From Streptomyces geranii (lineage in GTDB: Bacteria > Actinomycetota > Actinomycetes > Streptomycetales > Streptomycetaceae), in NCBI RefSeq assembly GCF_002954775.1, contig NZ_PJME01000058.1:1-54385 (forward strand): a stretch of 54,385 bases of DNA, written 5' to 3'. Shown in pieces: positions 16,072-23,765 of the stretch. Under the pieces are notes generated by a model, which did no database searches, was not told the DNA's origin, and worked only from the letters and a program-made list of their open reading frames with translations. The translations under genes and the position numbers were made by a program. The number at the start of each line of letters is the position of its first letter. Positions within the stretch are counted from its first letter, which is position 1.

Positions 16072-17406
16072 TCAGATGCTGGTGAAGGCCTGCTCGATGA
16101 TGTCGAGGCCCTCGTTGAGGAGATCCTCCCCGATCACCAGTGGGGGAAGGAAACGGAGGACGTTGCCGTACGTGCCACAGGTGAGGACCAGCAGACCCTC
16201 TTGGTGACAGGCCTTGGCCAGAGCCGCGGTCGCCTCCGGGTGGGGCTCCTTGGTGGTGCGGTCCTTGACCAGTTCGATGGCGATCATGGCACCGCGCCCG
16301 CGGATGTCACCGATGACCTCGAACTTGTCCGCCATGGCGGACAGCCGCGCCTTCATGACGCCCTCGATGCGCTTGGCCCTGCTGTTGAGATCGAGTTCCT
16401 TCATGGTCTCGATCGAGCCGAGGGCGCCGGCGCAGGCGACGGGGTTGCCGCCGTAGGTGCCGCCGAGGCCACCGGCGTGGGCGGCGTCCATGATCTCCGC
16501 GCGCCCGGTGACGGCGGCGAGCGGCAGCCCGCCGGCGATGCCCTTGGCGGTGGTGATCAGGTCAGGCACGATGCCCTCGTCCTCACAGGCGAACCACTGT
16601 CCCGTACGGCAGAACCCGGACTGGATCTCGTCGGCGACGAAGACGATGCCGTGGTCGGCGGCGAACTGCCGAACGGCCGGCAGGAACCCCTTGGCGGGCT
16701 CGATGAACCCGCCCTCGCCGAGCAGGGGCTCGATGATGATCGCGGCGACGTTCTCGGCCCCGACCTGCTTGCTGATCTGGTCGATCGCCTGGGCGGCGGC
16801 CTCGGGCCCGGCGTTCTCGGCCCCGGTCGGCCACCGGTACCCGTACGCCACGGGCACGCGGTACACCTCGGGCGCGAACGGCCCGAAGCCGTGCTTGTAC
16901 GGCATGTTCTTGGCGGTGAGGGCCATCGTGAGGTTGGTCCGCCCGTGGTACCCGTGGTCGAACACGACGACGGCCTGCCGCTTGGTGTACGCCCGCGCGA
17001 TCTTCACGGCGTTCTCGACGGCCTCGGCACCGCTGTTGAAGAGGGCGCTCTTCTTGGCGTGGTCGCCCGGCGTCAACTCGGCGAGCGCCTCGGCGACCTC
17101 GACGTACCCCTCGTACGGCGTGACCATGAAACAGGTGTGCGTGAAGTCGGCGAGCTGGGCGGTGGCCCGGCGCACGACGGCCTCGGCGCTGGCGCCGACG
17201 GAGGTGACGGCGATCCCGGAGCCGAAGTCGATCAGGCGGTTCCCGTCGACGTCCTCGATGATCCCGCCGCCCGCCCGAGCGGTGAAGACGGGCAGCACGG
17301 AACCGACCCCGGCGGCGACCGCGGCAAGCCGCCGGGCCTGGAGCTCCTGCGACTTCGGGCCAGGGATGGCGGTGACGAGGCGGCGCTCCTGGGGGAGGGA
17401 GGTCAT
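16072..17406 (-). CDS. gabT: 4-aminobutyrate--2-oxoglutarate transaminase
   Basis: The 444-residue class III aminotransferase shows LFNSGAEAVENAVKIAR, FDHGYHGRTNLTMALT, IIIEPLLGEGGFIEP, FVADEIQSGFCRTG (PLP-binding Asp) and the Schiff-base Lys in TTAKGIAGGLPLAAVTG. It would convert GABA plus 2-oxoglutarate to succinic semialdehyde plus glutamate. That continues the route from the putrescine-type oxidation encoded at 7041-14287. The ATG at 17406 has AGGAG 6 bases upstream, preferred over extending the frame to 17475. It is transcribed toward the PAP2 gene and away from the Rhs remnant. Confidence 0.93.
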   Translation of the reverse strand: MTSLPQERRLVTAIPGPKSQELQARRLAAVAAGVGSVLPVFTARAGGGIIEDVDGNRLIDFGSGIAVTSVGASAEAVVRRATAQLADFTHTCFMVTPYEGYVEVAEALAELTPGDHAKKSALFNSGAEAVENAVKIARAYTKRQAVVVFDHGYHGRTNLTMALTAKNMPYKHGFGPFAPEVYRVPVAYGYRWPTGAENAGPEAAAQAIDQISKQVGAENVAAIIIEPLLGEGGFIEPAKGFLPAVRQFAADHGIVFVADEIQSGFCRTGQWFACEDEGIVPDLITTAKGIAGGLPLAAVTGRAEIMDAAHAGGLGGTYGGNPVACAGALGSIETMKELDLNSRAKRIEGVMKARLSAMADKFEVIGDIRGRGAMIAIELVKDRTTKEPHPEATAALAKACHQEGLLVLTCGTYGNVLRFLPPLVIGEDLLNEGLDIIEQAFTSI

Positions 17407-17608
17407 GAGGGGCTCCTGGGGGCGTGACGGAAGCTGGTCTGGGGCGAGGGCCGACCGACGCGGGACGTTCGCCACGGCACTCTGCCTCTTCGCAGGCTAG
17501 GCCTGGGGGGTGGGGGCGGGCATGCACCGTTTGGGAGTGATGGGGGTGTGTCGTTGTCCTTGATGGACAGAGGGCGGGGCGGGGACTGGGCGCCGGGGGT
17601 GGAGGGGC

Positions 17609-19357
17609 TTGTCATGGCTGAGGTCGTGGCGGGCATGCCGGACCAGGGTCGGCTCGACGACGTCGACATTCGACGCCTTCGAGCGCAAGGTCACGGACGG
17701 CGGCACGCAGTACGCGTACGACTCCCTGGACCGGGTCCAGACCCGGGGCACGACGACGCTCACCTACGACGGAGGCTCCAACAACCTCGCGAACGACGGT
17801 ACGACCACGTACAACCGCACACCGGAGGGCGCTCTCCTGTCCTACGCGGCAGGCACCACCGGCCAACTGGCCCTGACGGACCGGCACACCGACCTGGTCG
17901 GGGGGCTCAACGCGGATGCGACGCAGGTCACCGGCTCCACGTCCTACGACCCGTTCGGCACGGAGACCGCGACCAACGGGACCACTCCGGAGGTCGGCTA
18001 CCAGTCCGGCTGGACGGATCCGACGAGCGGGGACGTCAACATGGCGGCGCGGTGGTATCAGCCGGGGACGGGGGCGTTCTCGTCTCGGGACACCTGGCTG
18101 CTGGACCCGGGTTCGGCAGCCGAGGCCAACCGGCAGGGCTACGCGAACGGCGACCCGGTGAATGGGACGGACCCGACGGGCCATGTGTGCGCGTGCGGTG
18201 GCGGCAACATCTACAGCGCCAGGTCCGCGGGCTCCGGCAACCGGCGCGGGGTTGCCGGGAGGGGTTCCGACCTCGCACCGAAGGGCTACGTCTCGCGCGG
18301 CCAGAGCAACCGGGGACGCACGACGTCCACGGGCGGTTCGGGCCGCCGCTACAACAGCAGCACGCAGGGCCAGGCCCGCAAGAACAACGCGGAGCTGCGA
18401 CGCCTTGAGACGCGGTACTCGGGGAAGACCGGTACCCGCACCCGCACCGGTAGTGGAAGCGGGGGCAGCAGCGGTCGCGGCTGCACGTACGGCTGCTCGA
18501 ACTCCACGAGGTATCGCAACACCGGCACGACCCGGGGCAAGGGGAGTCCGCGGGGCGGCACCACTCGCCCGCCCAAGCCGCCCACACCTCAGAACCCGAA
18601 CCGCGGCAAGAACCCGACGCCGGCACCTACTCGGCCGGTGCCTAAGCCGCGGGTGGATGTGGCCCGGGTGCAGCAGCGGACCGTGGAACGGGCTGTGGTG
18701 GTGGATCAGCGGGCGGTCATCGAGATGATCTGGGATACGGCAGCGCTGTTTGAGCCGAACTCCCTGCCTGGCCCTTTCCTCGACGAGGCTCGGAACCCCG
18801 GCGGCGATTCCAGGAGCCCTGGCGAATGCGACGACCAAGCTGGTGAGAACGCCACGGGTAACATCACGTATTTTCCGAGGGAGCGGTTTCGTCCCGGGCC
18901 GGACGGCTGTCGGGCCACGGGTATGGTGGCGAATTTCGCGGGGCCCGAGGACATGGTGGATGGAACGAAGACCGCGTGGAAGGCTGACTGTGAGAGTGGT
19001 CAGGTGACACCGCCTGACTTCTACAGCCTTCCTCTCGGGCGTAATCGTGCGCGCGGACATCTGGCTGGATGTCAGTTCGGGGGATCCGGCACTGATCTGC
19101 GTAACTTGGTGCCTCTGCATCGGGTCGCCAACAGCCCTGTCATGAGTAAGATTGAGAATCGAATAGCGGGGGAAATACGGCTTCGTCAGGCCGTCCACTA
19201 TGAAGTGACTCCCATCTATACGAATCCGGCGTCTGGAGTTCCGAGCCTGATCCATATGGAGGCGAGTGGGAACCGAGGTATGGACGTCGACTGCTATGTC
19301 ATCAATACGCAGGAGGAGAATTCGGCTATTTGCTCCTCCGAAACCTATGGAAGGTGA
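17609..19357 (+). pseudogene. 5'-truncated Rhs protein with C-terminal nuclease toxin tip
   Basis: Rhs/YD-repeat sequence starts abruptly near 17665 (TTLTYDGGSNNLA, STSYDPFG) and reaches the Rhs core end RQGYANGDPVNGTDPTGH. A Gly/Arg/Pro-rich linker and a ~200-residue tip follow. The tip contains RGHLAGCQFGGSGTDLRNL and a following VANSPVMSKIE, a pattern of DNA/RNA non-specific endonucleases (Endonuclea_NS_2 type), with the likely catalytic His in RGHL. Full Rhs proteins are over 1,000 residues with secretion signals. Only ~150 residues of core remain, and the frame opens at a poor TTG, so the gene is probably a displaced or decayed tip module. The tip itself is uninterrupted, and its stop overlaps the immunity gene's ribosome-binding site. 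Confidence 0.75.
18411..18583 (+). repeat. Rhs linker direct repeat, copy 1
   Basis: This 173-bp segment encodes the RYSGKTGTRT...TTRPPKPP linker between the Rhs core and the toxin tip. It recurs with few substitutions at 20098-20270. Confidence 0.9.
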
Positions 19358-19362
19358 TCTCG

Positions 19363-19884
19363 ATGTCAGATTATCTGGAGTCTCTGCTGGGGGACAGGGA
19401 GAGGTTTCGGCCAGCCGCCCCGGAGTCGTGGAATGCCATTGAGGATTGGCTTGGGAAGACGCTTCCTGTCGACTACAAGAAATTTGTTGATGGATATGGT
19501 GATGCAATTTTCTGGAGTCACCTCTTTGTTCCGCATCCGGCAGGGGGGGATCCGCTGCTGAAATTTATGCAGGAAGAGAGGCGATACCTTCACGATTCAT
19601 ATGCGGAAGTTCTTGATATTCCGGACGCGGTGCGGGAGTCCTGGGAGTATGTCGTGCCATGGGCTTATCATGATTGGAACGGTGATGTCTGCTTGCTGGT
19701 CCCGGGAGTGGATGATGACCAATGGAATGTTGCTGTGGCGTTCCGTCAGTGTCCTGGCTTTTTGTGGGTCGAAGGAGGTGTTTCTGAATTCTTGCGAATC
19801 ATTGTGAGGGAGAAGAAATTTCCTCGCGGATGGCCCGCAGGGGATGTGCGGTGGCAGTCCATGCCTGATAGCCCCTTGGTTTGA
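19363..19884 (+). CDS. SMI1/KNR4 (SUKH) family protein, likely immunity protein of the Rhs nuclease
   Basis: The 173-residue product has the SUKH opening pattern: WNAIEDWLGKTLPVDYKKFVDGYGDAIFW at residues ~24-52, then a DWNGDVCLLVPG strand segment and a C-terminal FLWVEGGVSEFLRIIV. SUKH proteins are common immunity proteins against polymorphic nuclease toxins. It starts 6 bp after the toxin stop, with GAAGGTGA overlapping that stop, so expression is coupled. Codon use is clearly less GC-biased than in the neighbours (many A/T third positions), consistent with horizontal transfer. Confidence 0.85.
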   Translation: MSDYLESLLGDRERFRPAAPESWNAIEDWLGKTLPVDYKKFVDGYGDAIFWSHLFVPHPAGGDPLLKFMQEERRYLHDSYAEVLDIPDAVRESWEYVVPWAYHDWNGDVCLLVPGVDDDQWNVAVAFRQCPGFLWVEGGVSEFLRIIVREKKFPRGWPAGDVRWQSMPDSPLV

Positions 19885-20097
19885 CGGGGTTTCAAAATTG
19901 GGTGGCCAACGCGGTGTCGGTCGGCGCGGGTGCGGGCACAGGCGGGCAGGTCTCACAGCCGTTCCTCGGTGATCTAGGCGGTTAGTGAGGTCACGCCGAT
20001 GGCCCCGGCATCGATGCGCGGATGGCATCGCTGGGATCTCCAGCCGTGAGGGTTTCGTGAGTTCCCTGTACAGCTGATCAAAGGGGTAGCGGAGAAA

Positions 20098-20270
20098 CGC
20101 GGTACTCGGGGAAGCCCCGCACCGGCACCCGCGCCAGTAGTGGAAGCGGGGGCAGCAGCGGTCGCGGCTGCACGTACGGCTGCTCGAACTCCACGAGGTA
20201 TCGCAACACCGGCACGACCCGGGGCAAGGGCACTCCGCGCGGCGGCACCACCCGCCCGCCCAAGCCGCCC
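20098..20270 (+). repeat. Rhs linker direct repeat, copy 2
   Basis: The 173-bp segment copies the Rhs linker at 18411-18583, with changes mainly in the first 40 bp. It is detached from any Rhs core, as in orphan toxin modules. Confidence 0.9.
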
Positions 20271-20472
20271 GCCTACCTGGGAAACCGGCCCCCGGGGAGT
20301 GGGTCAACGCCTGTCATCTCCTGAATGATCCTGGGGTTGAAGATCACCTGGCTTCCTACGGGAACCAGGTGAGAGTCGCAGTCGGCCAGGGGCAGATTGC
20401 CCGTCTCCTGCGAGACAAGCGCGAAGGGCACTCTCCATGGAAAGGAGAAAGGCGAGTAAGGCATCATGCGTA
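20098..20472 (+). pseudogene. Displaced, frameshifted Rhs tip fragment
   Basis: The linker copy keeps the Rhs frame up to PPKPP, but that frame meets TGA at about 20324. A different frame continues sensibly from the junction as LPGKPAPGEWVNACHLLNDP, then runs ~45 residues to ...RRVRHHA and a TAA at 20470-20472. That stop overlaps the start of the next SUKH gene, as expected for a toxin/immunity pair. A frameshift near 20270 therefore separates linker and tip. Only ~60 residues of tip remain, too few to name a toxin family. Between 19885 and 20097 I see no gene. Confidence 0.65.
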
Positions 20473-21080
20473 ACGAATTGGGACAGTTGAGGGGAGTCTT
20501 GTCGCTACTCCAGGAGGGAGGGGTGGCTGGGGACGCGGTGGACTGGGAGGGTGCAGCGGTCGCACTCGGTGTCACGTCGTTTCCCGGTGACTACCAGGAA
20601 TTCGTTTCCGCTTTCGGCGCGGGATCCATTGAGGAGAGCCTCTTTGTTTCGATTCCGCGCCCTGGGGTGCCGGCTGCGGCCCTGACGGTTGGGCGCTTGC
20701 CGGAATCCGTCCTGCAGTCGAATGCGATGCACCTGTGGCAAGAGCCCGGTGACGGTTCTCGGCACCGGTTGGAGGACATGCTCGTCTGGGGCCAGACGAA
20801 CAGTGCGGACAGCCTGTGCTGGGTGACCTCGGACCCCGACCCGGACCGATGGCCTGTTGCGGTGTGGGAGCGTCAGGGAGGCGGGTGGAAAGTCCATGAC
20901 TGCGGGATCGTCGAATTCCTGCTCCGGCTGTTGCGGGGCGAGTTCTCCGAGTGCCCTGTGAGCGACGAAGCTCTGTGGGGAGTACAGAGGGCTCGATTCT
21001 TGAATTTCCGGGACGAGGAGCGTCTTCTGGGCACGGGTGTGAACCCTTGGACCGGTAGGCCGCTCAATAGGTTCGACTGA
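20466..21080 (+). CDS. Second SMI1/KNR4 (SUKH) family protein, likely orphan immunity protein
   Basis: The 204-residue product begins MRNELGQLRGVLSLLQEGG, has VDWEGAAVALGVTSFPGDYQEFVSAFGAGSIEESLFV (the SUKH N-terminal pattern ending in a GAG-type turn) and later WKVHDCGIVEFLLRLLRGEF. The ATG overlaps the last codons of the displaced toxin fragment, and AAGG/GAGAAAGG lies upstream. It differs strongly from the first SUKH protein, so the two would protect against different toxins. Base composition is closer to the chromosome than in the first. Confidence 0.82.
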   Translation: MRNELGQLRGVLSLLQEGGVAGDAVDWEGAAVALGVTSFPGDYQEFVSAFGAGSIEESLFVSIPRPGVPAAALTVGRLPESVLQSNAMHLWQEPGDGSRHRLEDMLVWGQTNSADSLCWVTSDPDPDRWPVAVWERQGGGWKVHDCGIVEFLLRLLRGEFSECPVSDEALWGVQRARFLNFRDEERLLGTGVNPWTGRPLNRFD

Positions 21081-21216
21081 GCGTGCTTCCCACTGCCAGC
21101 TGTTCGGGCTGGGGCACCCCTCGACGCCCTCGCACACCACCACTCGTACAGACACTCGGGCTCGATGGCCGGTCGAGCGGTGAACTCCCCTTGCCGGGGC
21201 GTTAGATTGACGTCTG

Positions 21217-23652
21217 ATGGCTGATGGTGGGCGGAACGGCTGGTCAGGGGGCAAGGCGATGGACAGCGACGGTACGCAGGACGCGCGGGGTACGCATGCG
21301 AGTCCTGTGCCGCGTCCGGCGGGGGCGCCGGGTGGGTCGTCCGTGCCGCCTCGGCCTGTTCAGGCGCCCCGGGCCGTTGAGCAGGGGGTGCCCGGGCGGG
21401 TGTCCGTCGCCGCGTGGCTCAATGAGGTTCGGCCCGCGGCCAAGCCCGGGATCTGGCGGTACGGGTATCGGTTGCCCAAGGGGGCGCAGGCGGCTGAGCG
21501 GCTCTCGCCTGTCACCGTTGTCGGGTTGTTGGTGCCGTTGGTCGTCGGGTTGTTCCTGTGGTCCGTGTGGCGGCGTGGGGCCATGCCCTACCAGTGGGTG
21601 CTGCTCAAGCTCTTCACGCCGGAGGACTGGTGGTGGGGCGGCACCGTCGCGCCCAAGGGGTGGGAGGGCAGTGCCGCTGTTCTCGTCTACAACGGTTTCT
21701 TCTTTCTCGTGCTCCTCTATGCCATGGGGCGGCTCGGGAGTTGGCCCGACATCGCCCGGCACTTCGTGGGGCGCCGGGCGCAGCCCGCGCGGGCGTTGCT
21801 CGCGCTGCTCGGGGCCGTCGTGACGCTCAGTTTCGTGTTTCCCGACGCCTTTCCCGGCGCCGGCTGGGACGCCCTGCCGATCGTCGACGCCGTCGTCGCC
21901 CTCGTCGCCCTGATCTCCGGCGGGTTCGACGTGTTCGGGTCGAACCTGTTCAAGTTCGGGCTCTATACGGTCATTGGCCTGCTTGTGGTGTGGCCGTTCG
22001 CGCGGGTCGGGGGGTGGTGGGCCTACGCCAAGGAGCGGCTCGCCTCTCGTAAGGCCGCTGCCGGACCCACCGGGCCCGCCCCCGCCGACCGGCCCCGTGA
22101 GCAGTGGCCCGATCTCCGGGAGGCCGGGGAGTACGAGGCCGCCGAGCTGCTCACCGGGGAGGTGAGCGGCGGTCGTATGAACGACGTCGACTGTGCCCGA
22201 GTCGAGCACAAGTGGGCCGTCGCGCGGCGGGACGGGGCGCTCGCCGGATTCCGGGACACCGTGCTGCGGCAGGGCGCGGCGGCCTGGGCGCACCCCTCCG
22301 GCGCCCGGGACCTGGAGCGGCGTACCGCGCGGCACGATCTGGCCGTGGGACAGGTCCGTATCGGACGATGGGTGGCCGCCGAGCGGGCGCCGCTCGTCTA
22401 TCACGGTGCCGGAGCCGCGCTCGGGCCCGAGGTGCTCGGGACCTCGCTGCTCGCGATCGGGCCGTCCGGAGCGGGCAAGACACGGCGGCTCGTCGAACCC
22501 GTGACCGAGGCGCTGGCCCTGCGCGCGCTCACCGGGCAGTGCGCCTTCGTCACCGTGTCCGCGCCCGGAACGCCCGTCGCCGCCGACGCCGCGTTCGACG
22601 TCGTCGTACGCATAGGGGATCGGGACTCCGTGTACGACCTCGATCCGTATGCCGATTCCGACGATCCCGACGAGGCCGCCGCCTTCCTCGCCGAGGCGCT
22701 GGTCGGCGACCTTGACACCGTCGGTACCGAGAGCGCAGCCACCGCGCTCGCCCAGGTGCTCGGCCCCTACCGGGCGGCGCACGGACACTTCCCGGCCCTG
22801 CCCGTGCTGCGCGAACTGCTGGAGAGCGACCCCGCCGCGCTCACCGCCCTGCGGGACGCGCTCGCGGGCGACGAGTCCGCCGTCATGCGGCGCGAACTCG
22901 ACGTACGCATCCGGCAGTCGGCGAGCCCGGCGGACGTCGGCCGGGTCGTCGCGGACCGGCTCGCGCTGCTCAACCGGCCCGTCTTCGACGGCTTCTTCGG
23001 TGGCGGCGGCTCCGCTCGGCCCTTCTCGCTGCGCGCCCTCGCCCAGCATCCGCTGCGCGTCCGCGTCGACCTGCCCGAACACGGGCACGAGGAGGCCGCC
23101 CGGTTGATCACCCGGCTCGTCCTCGCGCAGTTCAGCGCCGTCGTACGGGACGGACGGCGCCCGCACTTCGCCTGCCTGGTCCTCGACGACGCGACCGGGA
23201 CGGTCACCGCCGGTTCCGTACGCCGTATCCAGCGGATGCGCTCGCAGAACGCGGGCGTCGTGCTCGCCCTGCGGACGATAGGGGATGTTCCGGAGGCGCT
23301 GCACGGGCCGCTGTACGGCGCCGTCGGCTGCCGTATGGCCTTCTCCGGGGTGACGACCTGGGACGGCGGCCGGTTCGCGCAGGCCTGGGGCACGGCGTGG
23401 GTGGAGACCCGGGACGTCGCCAAGCACACCGTCTTCGCCGATCAGCCCATGACCCGCGCCATCCACGCGCTGCGCAAGCTGGTCACCGGCAAGGCCGTCA
23501 CGACCGACGCGGTGACCGTACGTACGGTCGAACGCGAGCGCTGGTCGGCGTCCGAACTGGCGCACGAGGTGCCGCCGGGGCACGCGGTGCTGTCCCTGAC
23601 GACCGTCGAGGGCGAGCACGCTCCTCCGCTGCTGGTGGATCTGCGGGGCTGA
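21217..23652 (+). CDS. Membrane-anchored ATP-binding protein of TraG/VirD4/FtsK-like type
   Basis: The 811-residue product has a polar N-terminus, several hydrophobic segments between residues ~90 and ~270 (VVGLLVPLVVGLFLWSVW, VLVYNGFFFLVLLYAMG, LLALLGAVVTLSFVF, LYTVIGLLVVWPFA), then a soluble P-loop ATPase. The Walker A is LAIGPSGAGKTRRLVEP (~residue 415) and a Walker B-like FACLVLDDATG lies at ~648. IQRMRSQNAGVVLALRTIGDVP resembles the sensor region of conjugation coupling proteins. No relaxase or other conjugation gene is near, so its role is unknown. Possible starts are 21217 (TAGATT -10-like sequence upstream, perhaps leaderless) and 21259. Confidence 0.8.
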   Translation: MADGGRNGWSGGKAMDSDGTQDARGTHASPVPRPAGAPGGSSVPPRPVQAPRAVEQGVPGRVSVAAWLNEVRPAAKPGIWRYGYRLPKGAQAAERLSPVTVVGLLVPLVVGLFLWSVWRRGAMPYQWVLLKLFTPEDWWWGGTVAPKGWEGSAAVLVYNGFFFLVLLYAMGRLGSWPDIARHFVGRRAQPARALLALLGAVVTLSFVFPDAFPGAGWDALPIVDAVVALVALISGGFDVFGSNLFKFGLYTVIGLLVVWPFARVGGWWAYAKERLASRKAAAGPTGPAPADRPREQWPDLREAGEYEAAELLTGEVSGGRMNDVDCARVEHKWAVARRDGALAGFRDTVLRQGAAAWAHPSGARDLERRTARHDLAVGQVRIGRWVAAERAPLVYHGAGAALGPEVLGTSLLAIGPSGAGKTRRLVEPVTEALALRALTGQCAFVTVSAPGTPVAADAAFDVVVRIGDRDSVYDLDPYADSDDPDEAAAFLAEALVGDLDTVGTESAATALAQVLGPYRAAHGHFPALPVLRELLESDPAALTALRDALAGDESAVMRRELDVRIRQSASPADVGRVVADRLALLNRPVFDGFFGGGGSARPFSLRALAQHPLRVRVDLPEHGHEEAARLITRLVLAQFSAVVRDGRRPHFACLVLDDATGTVTAGSVRRIQRMRSQNAGVVLALRTIGDVPEALHGPLYGAVGCRMAFSGVTTWDGGRFAQAWGTAWVETRDVAKHTVFADQPMTRAIHALRKLVTGKAVTTDAVTVRTVERERWSASELAHEVPPGHAVLSLTTVEGEHAPPLLVDLRG

Positions 23653-23765
23653 CGCGTACGTATGACGTATTGGGTGCGCGGTACGTACGGTGAGGCAGAA
23701 TCGGCACAGGTCGTTCATACGTGGCGGCCAAGAGTTCACCGAGTCCCCACAGATCTGAAGGCCGT

